The notes beneath the pieces are model-generated. The model saw nothing but the letters and a program-made list of their open reading frames with translations, did no database searches and was not told where the DNA came from. Below are positions 8,353-17,196 of a stretch of DNA of 64,000 nucleotides, piece by piece. A program made the translations under genes and the position numbers. This stretch comes from Akkermansiaceae bacterium UBA2381 (GTDB lineage: Bacteria; Verrucomicrobiota; Verrucomicrobiia; Verrucomicrobiales; DEV007): NCBI GenBank assembly GCA_002344215.1, contig DDSV01000036.1, positions 76,014 to 140,013 on the forward strand, in the 5' to 3' direction. Positions within the stretch are counted from its first letter, which is position 1; every line of letters starts with the position of its first letter.

Positions 8353-8754
8353 TCAATTTCCGGCCGATTCGGGGGAAGGGACAAATCGAAGCGAGGCGGA
8401 GTTGATGCAGTAGCGAAGGCCGGTTGGCGGCGGGCCGTCCGGAAAGACATGCCCGAGGTGGGCATTTCCGGTCTTTGACCGTACTTCGACCCGCTTCATC
8501 CCGTAGGAGGTATCGACGACCTCGACGATTTCATCGGGATTGAGGGGTTCAAAGAAACTGGGCCATCCGGTGCCGCTGTCGAATTTCGCCGAAGAGGAAA
8601 AAAGCGGCACTCCGCTGATGACATCAACATAGACGCCGGGCTTCCGGTGATCCCAATAAACGTTGTCGAAAGGAGGTTCAGTGCCGCCGTTACAGGTTAC
8701 CTCGTACTGATCCTCGGTCAGCCGGTCGCGGAGGGCGTTGTCGGATTCAGGCAT
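8353..8754 (-). CDS. msrB: Peptide methionine-R-sulfoxide reductase
   Basis: Reduces the R-form of methionine sulfoxide in proteins, repairing oxidative damage in the cytoplasm. It is 133 residues, family length, and carries GTEPPFDN near residue 24, SGTGWPSFFEP near 60, the GNAHLGHVFPDGP block near 96, and the catalytic Cys116 in RYCINSASLRF. The two CxxC zinc pairs found in many MsrB proteins are absent, so this looks like a zinc-free form. It converges with xerC (28 bases between stops) and is divergent from a small exported protein. Confidence 0.95.
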   Translation of the reverse strand: MPESDNALRDRLTEDQYEVTCNGGTEPPFDNVYWDHRKPGVYVDVISGVPLFSSSAKFDSGTGWPSFFEPLNPDEIVEVVDTSYGMKRVEVRSKTGNAHLGHVFPDGPPPTGLRYCINSASLRFVPSPESAGN

Positions 8755-8876
8755 TGGATGTTCTGGCGAATGAAAACTTCAGAGGGCAGGTCGCCCGGAG
8801 CTGAACATACCCGCCTCTCGACGGGTGACCTCAACAATCGGGCCGGAATTACGTGGGTCAGAGCGAGGGGAAAAGC

Positions 8877-8898
8877 GAGAGGAATTGTCTTTCCTCTC
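8877..8898 (+). repeat. Hairpin in the leader of the 8914 gene
   Basis: Perfect 8-base stem GAGAGGAA/TTCCTCTC with loop TTGTCT, ending 15 bases before the ATG at 8914. It could shield or expose the start region, or be a protein-binding palindrome. There is no T-run, so it is not an ordinary terminator. Confidence 0.35.
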
Positions 8899-8913
8899 CG
8901 GCAACTTTCGCCT

Positions 8914-9468
8914 ATGAGTCTCAATATTATGAGATTTCTCATCGCTGCCATTTCTGTGGTGCTTCTCTTCGTGACGGCAGAGAGCCGTGCCAATGACGGG
9001 GATTTTGATCTGGAAAAAATTCAGACCACTCATGGTCGAATCTACCGCGATATCCTGATCCTGGGGGCTGATCACCACGGGCTGACTTTTCGCCATCGGG
9101 AGGGGATCGCGAAAGTTGAATTCCCGGCTCTTTCCGAGAATGTGCGGATGCTGTACGAGGTGACGGAAGAGATCCCCGCTTCCGACGAGGTCGAGAGTGG
9201 TCAGGCAACCGACCCGGCTGGACCGGCAGGCACGAATCCCGCCGGGGCCGAGAATCACGTTCTCACGGTCTATCATCGGCTCACTCTTTACGCGCCGATA
9301 GAGGATCGATTCGCCTACCGCCCTTGTCAGGAAGCGATCTACTGGCCTTCTTCGTGGCCGCAATACCACCCTGCCCACCGGTTGACGATCCCATACTATC
9401 GCGAGCGCTCAGTGAGGGATTTCCTGATTCTCTCCGGTCTCTCCGGGGCGGGGAGTGTTTTCCCCTGA
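8914..9468 (+). CDS. Small exported protein of unknown function
   Basis: A 184-residue protein with a hydrophobic N-terminal signal (MRFLIAAISVVLLFVTAESRA from the inner Met). Next comes a short beta-rich segment (IQTTHGRIYRDILILGADHH, then GLTFRHREGIAKVEFPALSE). That segment resembles a small conserved module seen in many planctomycete and verrucomicrobial exported proteins, where a Tyr/Asp strand is followed by Gly-x-x-x-x-His-x-x-Gly. After an Asp/Pro/Ala linker comes a Pro/Tyr/Trp-rich tail. I do not recognise an enzyme. The open frame extends upstream, but the ATG at 8914 (or 8929) opens on the signal peptide, so upstream codons are ignored. Confidence 0.65.
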   Translation: MSLNIMRFLIAAISVVLLFVTAESRANDGDFDLEKIQTTHGRIYRDILILGADHHGLTFRHREGIAKVEFPALSENVRMLYEVTEEIPASDEVESGQATDPAGPAGTNPAGAENHVLTVYHRLTLYAPIEDRFAYRPCQEAIYWPSSWPQYHPAHRLTIPYYRERSVRDFLILSGLSGAGSVFP

Positions 9469-9548
9469 TACGGGGTCTTGAAAATTAAGCTCGATTATTG
9501 AAGTCGGTCATTGGCTCCGACCATGCGATGAGGTATAATCGCCACCAA

Positions 9549-10463
9549 ATGATGGCCCCGGATGATTTAGGAGAAAGGCGGCAGGTAAGTCACATGCCGA
9601 CAATTGCGCTCAGCGTTGCGGCGATACTTTTTCTCGTCGTGGGAGCGATGAGCTACCGTGACTTTGTCCGGACCAGTCTGGAGAAGGAGTTTGCAGAGAA
9701 AGAAGAGCGGCTCATGCAGCGTCAGGGTTACTACGGAAATGCGGTTCCCGGCCAATACGTTCCGCCAGGCCAGCAGGCCTATCCGCAACCCGTTGCGGGC
9801 CAGGTCGTGCCGCCCCAGCCCCTTCCCGGCGGCTACCCCGCTGCCCCGGTGGCCGGCGCTCCTCAAGCAGTGACCAATCCAGCCCCGTCAAATCCCGCAC
9901 CGGCGGTGACAGCCTACGATACGACTTTGCCGGTGCCGAACGATCCGCAGATTGATAACATCCGTCAGACTCTCGATCAGGCCCGCGAGCAGGGTCGAAA
10001 GACGGAGGAGCGATACAACGAACTTGCCGGAAACGCGAATCAAGCTCCGGCAGCGGTGGCTCCAACCGCCGCGCCGCCAGCTCCACAGGCCGAGACTCAG
10101 ATTTCCGCCGAATTGCCCGACTTCCTTCGCGAAGCGGTGCAGTCTCCTCCCGGGGGAAATCCCGAGGTCGAGGCACGGTTGCAAAAAATGAGGGATCAGG
10201 TCAGGTCGGCTCCCTCGCTGGCGAAAGTGACGAGTTATAACAAGGACTGGGGCATTGTCACTTTCAACGCCGGGACCGGGCAGGGCGTAAAAGTGGATCA
10301 GCGATTCGCTGTCCGTCGGGGAAGTGAGATCCTCGGTTGGATCAAGGTGGATCAGGTCGACGTGGATCAGTCGATCGCCGTCCTTGTGACAAAGAACCGG
10401 GACAGTGACACTTCTGTGAAGCCCGACGTTGGCGATGACTTGATCGACTTCGAGCTTTTCTAA
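9549..10463 (+). CDS. Membrane-anchored protein with Pro/Ala-rich linker
   Basis: About 304 residues. A short polar N-terminus is followed by one transmembrane helix (PTIALSVAAILFLVVGAMSY). Next are a charged coil (LEKEFAEKEERLMQ) and a roughly 130-residue linker rich in Pro, Ala, Gln and Gly, then a second short helical part (PQIDNIRQTLDQAREQ). The C-terminal beta domain (KVTSYNKDWGIVTFNAGTG, GVKVDQRFAVRRG) has an MreC-like or SH3-like strand pattern. Probably an inner-membrane protein facing the periplasm. The start is uncertain: TTG 9498, ATG 9528, ATG 9549/9552 and ATG 9594 are all in frame, and 9594 has an AGG eight bases upstream. No family name can be given. Confidence 0.6.
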   Translation: MMAPDDLGERRQVSHMPTIALSVAAILFLVVGAMSYRDFVRTSLEKEFAEKEERLMQRQGYYGNAVPGQYVPPGQQAYPQPVAGQVVPPQPLPGGYPAAPVAGAPQAVTNPAPSNPAPAVTAYDTTLPVPNDPQIDNIRQTLDQAREQGRKTEERYNELAGNANQAPAAVAPTAAPPAPQAETQISAELPDFLREAVQSPPGGNPEVEARLQKMRDQVRSAPSLAKVTSYNKDWGIVTFNAGTGQGVKVDQRFAVRRGSEILGWIKVDQVDVDQSIAVLVTKNRDSDTSVKPDVGDDLIDFELF

Positions 10464-10480
10464 GATCCGCTGCCCTGCTG

Positions 10481-11575
10481 CTAACTGAAGTTGACCGTCT
10501 CTCTTTTCAGACGGCAAAGCGTATTTCGCAGCGTTTTGATTTGATAGGGCTTTTGTAGAAAGGCAATGCGGGGGTGGTTGATGATGTCGTGATCCTCCGC
10601 GAACTCGCTGTAACCGCTCGTCAGCAAAATGGGGAGCGCGGGGTGGCGATGGTTCAGCTCTTTGGCGAGGTCCCACCCTGAGATTCCCTCGGGCATGACG
10701 ATGTCGGAAACGACCAGCGAGATGCGGTCCTTGATTTCCGGCCAGAGAGTAAGCGCCTGGCGGCCGGAAGGTGCTTCAATCACGGAGCATCCCAGCATCT
10801 CAAGTAGTTTCCGAACCAGTTTCCGCACGGCCGCTTCATCTTCAACGAGGAGAATAGTGGATCCCTTCAGGCCGGTGATCTCCAGGGCCTTTCTGTCCGC
10901 GGCGGTTGAAGTAAAGGTAAGCGGCGCGATGGTCGGGACCGGATCTTCGGGCTGGGGTATCAAATGATGATCGGCGGTTTCTCCTTTGTCGGCCATATCG
11001 AGCCGTGCGGCGAGCGCCTTTGCCGTGATGAAGCCGGGGAAAATCTTTGTCGAAGGAGCCTTGGGGGTAGCTTGCTGACTTCTGACCCGCTCTTCGAGGG
11101 TCTCAATCATGGTCTTCTCTCCCTGCGGCGGAAGTTCCTCAATGAGGCAAACGAGACTTCCCGTGTTAGAACAGTCATCCTGGCTGCGTGGACTGGCCGT
11201 CTGTCGCACCCGAATCCAATTTCTCTGCCGATTCGAGTCAAAACGATATTCGATCGAGGAAGCCGTGTGGTCCAGATCGCGTCCTTTGTCGATGAAAGCC
11301 GAAAATCCAGCCTGGTCCCGGGGATGAATTCTCGTCATCCAGTCCTCCAATGATTCAGCCCTGAGGGCACCAAAGGTAGCCAGTTCGTTGTTGGAGGAAG
11401 TCCACTGCCAGAACGAAAAGGCTCCGAGATCGAAGAGTCGCAAAAAGGTTGAACTGAGACTGTTGGCGGGATTTCGAAAGAAGGCCAAATGATCGAACCC
11501 TCGACACAAAGGAACCGGAGACGATTCCTGAGAGTCGCCCGGAGAGCTAAGTGGCAGTCTGGGGGGAGGGTTCAA
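10481..11575 (-). CDS. PAS-like and receiver domain protein without a kinase core
   Basis: A 364-residue cytoplasmic signalling protein. Residues about 43-148 look like a PAS/PAC fold (FDLGAFSFWQWTS, WMTRIHPRDQAGF, EYRFDSNRQRNWIRVRQT). A low-complexity linker (150-235) follows, then a CheY-like receiver domain at 238-360: acidic pocket VEDEAAVRKL, phospho-acceptor Asp291 in VVSDIVMPEG, Ser/Thr at 319-320 in LLTSGYSEF and Lys342 in FLQKPY. The receiver is the kind normally fused to the C-terminus of hybrid histidine kinases, but no H-box or ATPase domain is present. It starts with TTG at 11575; the promoter at 11608-11636 gives a leader of about 25 bases, which supports that start. Confidence 0.75.
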   Translation of the reverse strand: MNPPPRLPLSSPGDSQESSPVPLCRGFDHLAFFRNPANSLSSTFLRLFDLGAFSFWQWTSSNNELATFGALRAESLEDWMTRIHPRDQAGFSAFIDKGRDLDHTASSIEYRFDSNRQRNWIRVRQTASPRSQDDCSNTGSLVCLIEELPPQGEKTMIETLEERVRSQQATPKAPSTKIFPGFITAKALAARLDMADKGETADHHLIPQPEDPVPTIAPLTFTSTAADRKALEITGLKGSTILLVEDEAAVRKLVRKLLEMLGCSVIEAPSGRQALTLWPEIKDRISLVVSDIVMPEGISGWDLAKELNHRHPALPILLTSGYSEFAEDHDIINHPRIAFLQKPYQIKTLRNTLCRLKRETVNFS

Positions 11576-11607
11576 TGCTTGGTGTGGTATTTATATAAAA
11601 CCCATAA

Positions 11608-11636
11608 ATTATAACACCTAATCCAAGCCCGGGCAA
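11608..11636 (-). promoter_or_regulatory. Strong sigma70-type promoter for the PAS-receiver gene
   Basis: On the minus strand, TTGCCC (11631-11636), exactly 17 bases of spacer, then a perfect TATAAT (11608-11613) in an AT-rich pocket. It is the best -10 box noticed in the window. Confidence 0.7.
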
Positions 11637-11718
11637 TCTCATAATCCCCCTGCCGCCCTCAACGCCATGGGTTTCGATCACCAGAAAGCCTGAAACCCCT
11701 GCTTGTAAGGGGCCTCGA

Positions 11719-11733
11719 GCCCGCCAGGCGGGC
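11719..11733. repeat. GC-rich inverted repeat downstream of the Gld-like operon
   Basis: GCCCGCC-A-GGCGGGC lies about 30 bases after the DUF4340 stop. It may help end or stabilise the operon transcript. There is no T-run after it on the minus strand, so ordinary intrinsic termination is doubtful. Confidence 0.4.
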
Positions 11734-11761
11734 CCGCACTCAATCCTGAAGGACGGAGAAC

Positions 11762-13141
11762 TTAGTTGCCCGTTGCGGGAGCCGGAGCCTCTTTGGGTGC
11801 CGAATCCGGGTCGGCAGAAGGCGCAGCGGCTGCAGGAGCGGGGGCCTTTGCCGGAACCGCGTCAGCGGCCGGAGCCGCCTTCTCTGGAGCCGGAGCTGCT
11901 GCCTTCTCCGGAGCCGGGGCAACCTTCTCCGGGGCGGGAAGGCCGGGAAGTGACACTCCCGGTGCGATTTCCTCCTGCTCTGTTGGTGCTGCTTCCGCCT
12001 TCTCCGCCATCAACTCTGACCGCTTCTTCGTGATGGAATCAATAAGGTAGCTTCTCACCTTGAAAATGTGACCTGCAAGCTTCTGCTCCTGCTCCAGTTT
12101 CTTCTTAAGACCGGAGACCATCTCTTCAAACTCGGTATCGAGTTTCTTCTTATCTTCATCACTCTCTTCTTCTCCTGCTTTTCGCTTTTCGGGAAGTGTG
12201 GCGGAAACCTTCACGGTCATCGGGAGCTCATTGAGGTCATTCTTTCCGCCCACGGCGATCTCATAAGCGAACCCGTCGAAGGTCGCGATCTTGAAGGTCG
12301 TCTGGCCCACTTTAGCTTCCTTCGCGGCATCTCCGGTGAAGACATCCTCGACCTGGGGATTGGAAAAGGCACTCTTCATGCTCGAGACCTTGGCCTGATC
12401 GAGCTTCTCCGTTTCGGTGGCGCCAGCGAGGGTGAAATCGCCATTTTCATCGGCTCGCTCCAGTTTCCAGTCGTCGGCTTTCGCTTCGGAAACGATCTCG
12501 ATGGATTTGATCTTTTCGACGCGGAAGAAGGTCTTGTCGATCCATTCGGGGGCTTCGATCTTGACGTCCGAAAAGGTTTCACCGACGAGGTAGACCGAGC
12601 TGCTATCGCCTTTCTTGACATAACGACCGGCGTCAGTCTTGGCCATGCCGCCGCCAAAGGGGTCCGGGCGGCCCTCGGAGCGCGCGAATACCTTGCCCAG
12701 CCAGAGTGAGGCGATTTCTTTGCCTTCGCCGTTCTGGAAGGAGAGGATCGTGGCCGCTTCCTCCGGAGTTCCCGCCTCGGCCGGAGCAATCAGCTTCAGC
12801 CGACCATACTGGGCGCGCCCGATCGTGATGGGTTGAACGATGTTCAGGTCCCACAGTTTGCGGAGGAGGCCGATGACGGGTTCAGCATTGGCCGGATACC
12901 CGGCACGTTCGCTGACTTCCCATGAACTCTTCCCCTTGCTCAGGGTGAGTGATCCCTCTTTTTCCGTGATGACAATTTTCGCGACCTCGTTGATTGGAAA
13001 GTCGGAGAAAACCTTTTTCTTGCTGGTCGAGGAAGCGACCTCGGAGACGGATCCTCCGGGCCCGGCGAACTGTATAATCGCTGCCACTCCACCGATAATG
13101 GCGAGAGCGAGCAAAAGGCGTATCAATGTTTTGGTTCCCAT
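11762..13141 (-). CDS. DUF4340 domain protein, last gene of the Gld-like ABC operon
   Basis: A 459-residue envelope protein. An N-terminal membrane anchor (TLIRLLLALAIIGGVAAII) is followed by a DUF4340-type extracytoplasmic region (FPINEVAKIVITEKEGSLTL, WEVSERAGYPAN, SVYLVGETFSDVKI, GDFTLAGATETEKLD). The last 90 residues are a coiled-coil/charged piece and an Ala-Pro-Glu low-complexity tail with repeated APEKAA units. DUF4340 proteins routinely follow GldG-like genes and are thought to belong to the same envelope ABC system; their biochemical role is unknown. It sits 51 bases behind the GldG-like gene and ends the operon. Confidence 0.85.
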   Translation of the reverse strand: MGTKTLIRLLLALAIIGGVAAIIQFAGPGGSVSEVASSTSKKKVFSDFPINEVAKIVITEKEGSLTLSKGKSSWEVSERAGYPANAEPVIGLLRKLWDLNIVQPITIGRAQYGRLKLIAPAEAGTPEEAATILSFQNGEGKEIASLWLGKVFARSEGRPDPFGGGMAKTDAGRYVKKGDSSSVYLVGETFSDVKIEAPEWIDKTFFRVEKIKSIEIVSEAKADDWKLERADENGDFTLAGATETEKLDQAKVSSMKSAFSNPQVEDVFTGDAAKEAKVGQTTFKIATFDGFAYEIAVGGKNDLNELPMTVKVSATLPEKRKAGEEESDEDKKKLDTEFEEMVSGLKKKLEQEQKLAGHIFKVRSYLIDSITKKRSELMAEKAEAAPTEQEEIAPGVSLPGLPAPEKVAPAPEKAAAPAPEKAAPAADAVPAKAPAPAAAAPSADPDSAPKEAPAPATGN

Positions 13142-13192
13142 GATGCGTGCAACGTTAGGATTGAATGAGTTAAAGTTTTCCTGGATGCGATT

Positions 13193-15247
13193 TTACCTGG
13201 CCGCGATCTGACGTCTCCGGTAGATCGCAAGCGCGATCCCGAAGATGACAACCACGATGGGCATCAGGAGAGTGTTACCGAACTTGTAGGTGGCCAGTTT
13301 GCGGCGGTATTCGCGGGTAACTTCCTTCTGGAGCTCCCGCTCGCGTCGACGGAAATCAATTTCCTGCTGCTGGAGATTCTTGAGTTCGGCCTGGACCTCA
13401 GGAGAAAGCAGAGCCTGATTGATGTCTTCAGGAGTCTGGGAAACGATCTCGTTGAGGCGTTTCTCCACGTCTTTGGCTTTCTGGCTGAAGTCGGCGACCT
13501 CGGCAGCGTATTTCTCCTGTGACTCGCGATACCATTCGTTCTGTTTCGTGAAGGGGCGGCTCACGCCGGTACGGCTGCGGACATTGATGAGATCGGGATC
13601 TCCGGAGAGTTGCTCGGTGGCGTTTTGCACCAGAGTCAGGTTCTCATTCAGCATTTCGGGAATGACCATGTTCAACCCGGGGACCTGATTCCGGCGAACG
13701 ACGTTGGCGTCGTAGATAAAATCCGCATCAGCAATGAGGACGACGCGCCCGGGAGCGGTCGCCGTCTTGAGGGAGGTGTCTTCCTTCTTTTTCTCCTCTT
13801 CCTTTTTCTCGTTCGTTTTGCCCGCTTCTTCGGCGCCAGCCTCGGGCTTTTCCTCCTCCGCTGCTGCCGGATCACCTTCCGGGAAAGCGGTGGCGAAGTT
13901 GCCCGAGAGGCGAACGACGAGCCCCCGACGGGTGCCGTGCGGCTTGAAGTTTTCACGAATCCGGTCGGAGCCGCCATCCTGAGTCGGATCCGCGTCCGCT
14001 GCGGCGATCAACTCGTTCGTGACGGAAGAAAGAACGAGGGAATCAGCCGTGATGCCCGGAGGCGGAGTGACTTCGAATGCTCCGGGAGTAAGCATGTTCA
14101 ACTGGTTCAACATGCTGGTCATCGGATCGGTCATCCCGGGATCCGACGGACTCGAACCAAGCGCCTTGCGATCGAGGGTCAGGAAGGTCGGTGAGAAATT
14201 GCCTCTCCGGATGATCTCGGAGCCGAAGTCCAGGTCAGCAAGGACACGGTTGGGGTCGTAGGAAACTCCCCACGCTTTGAAGAGTTTGTCGAGGTCCGAC
14301 GAGGGGCCGGGGCCGCCCTGAGGAGGCATTCCGGGAATCTGCGGCTGGCCCTGGGCAAGGGCCCGTGCATAGAAAAAGTTGGGATCAACAAAGGCGATCA
14401 CGTTGCCGCCCTTGAGCAGGTATTGATCGATCGCGAACTGGCCCTGGTCGGTGATGTCGTAGGGGTGAAGAACGATCAGCGTAGTCGTGCCTTCAGGGAT
14501 TTCAGCGCTGTCAGACGGGATCGTCGAGACATCGTAGTCCTTGCCGAGCAGTTCGTAGAACATCCAGGGCTGCTGCGGCGGAGCCTGGAAATTGCCGCCG
14601 AAACCGCCACCGATGGACATGCCGGACATCACGGCAATCTTTTTCGTCTTGCCGCCATGCACGCTGGAAATGGCCCGAGCGAGGTCATACTCAAGGGTCG
14701 TTTCAGGACGTGCCGGAACGAAGGGAATCGCCTCGACGGAGTCGATGCACTGGACCGCGATGCCGAAGTAGAGCTCGTTGTTCGTCTCTCCGGACATGCC
14801 GGCCTGGAGACCGTCGATCACGGCGGAGTCCTCGGCATCGGTGTTGGGCTCGGGGTTGAGCTTCTTAACCGTCAGCATTTTGACCCGCTTGGTCTCGAAT
14901 TCACCGGCGTCGTTGGTCACCTCGATCTCCTTGACCGGTGCCTCGCGGACGAACTCGGCGAGGAGGTCTTCGACACGACGGGCGCGGGCTCGTTCACCCG
15001 GGCTCATCACCTTGGCGTCATCGTTGACGTAATAGCGGAGTTGCACGGGAGTCTCGAGGCGTCCGAGGATCTTGCCGGTGCCTTCCGAGAGGGTGTAGTT
15101 TTTGTATTCGGTCAGGTCAGCCCGGAAGCTCAGTTTTCCGAGGAGGAAGTTGAGGAGCAGGGCAATGACAAAAATGACCGCGAGACCGAGCAGTGCGGCG
15201 GCACGTCGGCTCAGGGCGGGGGCGGGAGTTTCTTTCGAATCGCTCAT
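13193..15247 (-). CDS. GldG-like ABC transporter accessory protein
   Basis: A 684-residue membrane protein with one N-terminal helix (ALLGLAVIFVIALLLNFLLG) and one near the C-terminus (LLMPIVVVIFGIALAIY). Between them is a large extracytoplasmic region starting FRADLTEYKNYTLSEGTGKI, the usual beginning of GldG/DUF7088-type ABC_transp_aux proteins. A Glu/Lys-rich insert (about residues 480-505) and a coiled-coil (about 600-655) precede the last helix. In Bacteroidota, GldA-GldF-GldG form an ABC complex needed for gliding; outside that phylum the role is unknown. Here it lies between the permease (36 bases upstream) and DUF4340. Confidence 0.88.
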   Translation of the reverse strand: MSDSKETPAPALSRRAAALLGLAVIFVIALLLNFLLGKLSFRADLTEYKNYTLSEGTGKILGRLETPVQLRYYVNDDAKVMSPGERARARRVEDLLAEFVREAPVKEIEVTNDAGEFETKRVKMLTVKKLNPEPNTDAEDSAVIDGLQAGMSGETNNELYFGIAVQCIDSVEAIPFVPARPETTLEYDLARAISSVHGGKTKKIAVMSGMSIGGGFGGNFQAPPQQPWMFYELLGKDYDVSTIPSDSAEIPEGTTTLIVLHPYDITDQGQFAIDQYLLKGGNVIAFVDPNFFYARALAQGQPQIPGMPPQGGPGPSSDLDKLFKAWGVSYDPNRVLADLDFGSEIIRRGNFSPTFLTLDRKALGSSPSDPGMTDPMTSMLNQLNMLTPGAFEVTPPPGITADSLVLSSVTNELIAAADADPTQDGGSDRIRENFKPHGTRRGLVVRLSGNFATAFPEGDPAAAEEEKPEAGAEEAGKTNEKKEEEKKKEDTSLKTATAPGRVVLIADADFIYDANVVRRNQVPGLNMVIPEMLNENLTLVQNATEQLSGDPDLINVRSRTGVSRPFTKQNEWYRESQEKYAAEVADFSQKAKDVEKRLNEIVSQTPEDINQALLSPEVQAELKNLQQQEIDFRRRERELQKEVTREYRRKLATYKFGNTLLMPIVVVIFGIALAIYRRRQIAAR

Positions 15248-15283
15248 GTGGTGGATCGTAAGAGTGGGGTTAAAATGGATCGA

Positions 15284-16123
15284 TCAGGCGCGCTTCAGGC
15301 GGATCGCGACAGAGGTCGCAAAGAGGCAGAAGGCGATAAAGGTGACGAAGAAAACGATGTCACGGAGACCGAGGACACCCTTGGCCAGTTCGGTGAAGTG
15401 CGGCATCACGCCGAGAACATTGATCAACTTGAGGATCGGCCAGAAAACGAGCCAGCCGCCTTTCAGATTCATCAGCAACTCGCTGAGATGCGGAAGTCCG
15501 CCGAGCCAGAGCATCATGCAGATCGCCACGGAGACGAGCAGGGCGACGAGCTGACTCCGTGTGATCGCCGAGATGACCGAAGTCACGGCGAGGAAGCAGA
15601 GGGCGACAAAAAGCGTCGCCACAAAACCGGCCATGATGACTCCGTTGTCCGGCTCGCCGAGGAAATTGATTGTCCAGACGATGGGGAAGGAAAGCACCAG
15701 CATCGCGAAGAGGACGACGCCAGCGGCGAGGTATTTGCCGAGGATGGCGTGCCAGGGGGCCAGAGGCATGGTCAGCATCAGTTCCATTGTGCCGAGTCGC
15801 TGTTCTTCAGACCAGAGGCGCATGCCGACGGCGGGGGCGATGAGGACCAGATACCAGGGAAGATACTGGAAGTAGGGGAGGAAGAGATCCGCTTCGCCGC
15901 CCTCGAGCACGCCGGTGAAGAAGAACGAGAGGGTGTTCGAGATGCCGAGGAAAACGACGAAGAGCACGTAAGCGATCGGCGAGGTGAAGTAGCTTTTCAG
16001 CTCCCGTTTGAAGATCGTGCGAACTTCACGGGGGAGCACGTAGAAGAGGATTCCGACAAAAATTGCCGACACGATGATGGTCGGAATTGCGAAATCCAGG
16101 AGCAGGGTAATGAAGGCATCCAT
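15284..16123 (-). CDS. ABC-2 type permease, GldF-like
   Basis: A 279-residue inner-membrane permease with about six or seven hydrophobic spans (FAIPTIIVSAIFVGILFYVL, SPIAYVLFVVFLGISNTLSF, and others). The motif FKRELKSYFTSPIAYVLF is characteristic of ABC-2/GldF-like subunits, where the cytoplasmic lead-in precedes the first conserved helix. It would pair with the ATPase encoded 65 bases upstream. It carries SEEQRLGTMELMLTMPL in the second span region, the usual ABC-2 coupling segment. The transported substrate is unknown. Confidence 0.9.
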   Translation of the reverse strand: MDAFITLLLDFAIPTIIVSAIFVGILFYVLPREVRTIFKRELKSYFTSPIAYVLFVVFLGISNTLSFFFTGVLEGGEADLFLPYFQYLPWYLVLIAPAVGMRLWSEEQRLGTMELMLTMPLAPWHAILGKYLAAGVVLFAMLVLSFPIVWTINFLGEPDNGVIMAGFVATLFVALCFLAVTSVISAITRSQLVALLVSVAICMMLWLGGLPHLSELLMNLKGGWLVFWPILKLINVLGVMPHFTELAKGVLGLRDIVFFVTFIAFCLFATSVAIRLKRA

Positions 16124-16188
16124 GATGTCTTGAGAGGGTAGGGTGGGAGTTTCTCCGTTGAAAAGTGAAACGCCGGTCAGGCGGGGGA

Positions 16189-17139
16189 TTACTTGTCGGC
16201 GTCCTTTTTGGTGATCTCGCGGAAGAGCAGGTCGAGTCGACCTTCCTCAATGCGGAGTTCTTCGACACTGAGATTCTTGTCCTTACAGACTCCGAAAACG
16301 GCGGCGCTGAGTTGGTTCGCCTTTCCTTTGGCGGGATTGATCCGGGCGGTGATGCCCTTGTCGTCGGAGGCGATCACTTCCACGGAACCAGCGGCGTCGA
16401 GTTTCTCGAGCTCGGCGCGGATGCCGGAACCGGCGAGACCGCTGGCCCGCAGGAGCACGGACCCGGCGTTGGTCGCTCTGGCTTTCAGCTCGGCGGGAGT
16501 GCCGTCGGCAATGACCTTGCCCCGGTCGATGATGATGGCCCGGGTGCAGGCGGCTTCCACTTCCTCGAGGATGTGGGTGGAGAAGATGATCGCCTTCGTT
16601 TCACCCATGCGGCGGATGAGCTGGCGGATTTCCTGCTTCTGGTTCGGGTCGAGACCGTCGGTCGGTTCATCGAGGATGAGCACCTCCGGGTCGTGAATGA
16701 TGGACTGTGCGAAACAGGTGCGGTGGCGGTAACCCTTGGAAAGGGTATCAACACTCTGGTGGCGGACCGGCTCAAGAAAGGTCGTTTCGATGGCGCGGTC
16801 GACGGCCGCTTTGATCTCACCCGCAGGCACGCGCCGCATCTCGGCGGCAAAGCGGAGGAAGGCCTCCACCGTCATGTCCGAGTAGAGCGGGGCCGCCTCG
16901 GGGAGGTAGCCGATTTTTGACTTGGCCTCGATTTCGTTTTCCTCGATATCGCAGCCGCCGATTGTGACACGTCCCTTCGTCGGAGGAAGGAACCCGGTCA
17001 CCATCCGCATCGTGGTGGATTTGCCGGCGCCGTTGGGTCCGAGGAATCCGAGGACTTCACCTTTTTTCACGGTGAACGAGACACCGTCCACCGCCACCTT
17101 TGAACCGAAGTGTTTATGGAGATTTTCGACTTCTATCAT
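16189..17139 (-). CDS. ABC transporter ATPase, GldA-like
   Basis: First gene of the four-gene operon; 316 residues. Walker A is GPNGAGKST (residues 34-42), followed by the Q-loop region IGYLPEAAPLYSDMTVEAFL, the signature LSKGYRHRT, Walker B VLILDEPTDGLDP, and the switch His in IFSTHILEEVE. A C-terminal domain of about 90 residues follows, as in the drug/gliding-type (CcmA-like) ATPases. It energises the GldF-like permease from the cytoplasmic face. The start ATG at 17139 reads MIEVENLHKHFG, a canonical opening. Confidence 0.95.
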   Translation of the reverse strand: MIEVENLHKHFGSKVAVDGVSFTVKKGEVLGFLGPNGAGKSTTMRMVTGFLPPTKGRVTIGGCDIEENEIEAKSKIGYLPEAAPLYSDMTVEAFLRFAAEMRRVPAGEIKAAVDRAIETTFLEPVRHQSVDTLSKGYRHRTCFAQSIIHDPEVLILDEPTDGLDPNQKQEIRQLIRRMGETKAIIFSTHILEEVEAACTRAIIIDRGKVIADGTPAELKARATNAGSVLLRASGLAGSGIRAELEKLDAAGSVEVIASDDKGITARINPAKGKANQLSAAVFGVCKDKNLSVEELRIEEGRLDLLFREITKKDADK

Positions 17140-17196
17140 TGCTGAAACCGTTAAGATTCGGGTTGGAAAGCGAATCCCGTCCGCGGATTTGTTTGG

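Noticed and set aside
8318..8354. Short tandem-like repeat GGCCTGACYCTGT at the xerC end
   Set aside because: Two copies 22 bases apart around the stop codon. Too short and local to suggest an attachment site or a duplication like that of xthA.
14423..16141. 572-codon plus-strand frame
   Set aside because: It runs antisense through the GldG-like and permease genes. The Glu/Arg/His-rich product reflects GC-rich third positions, not a gene.
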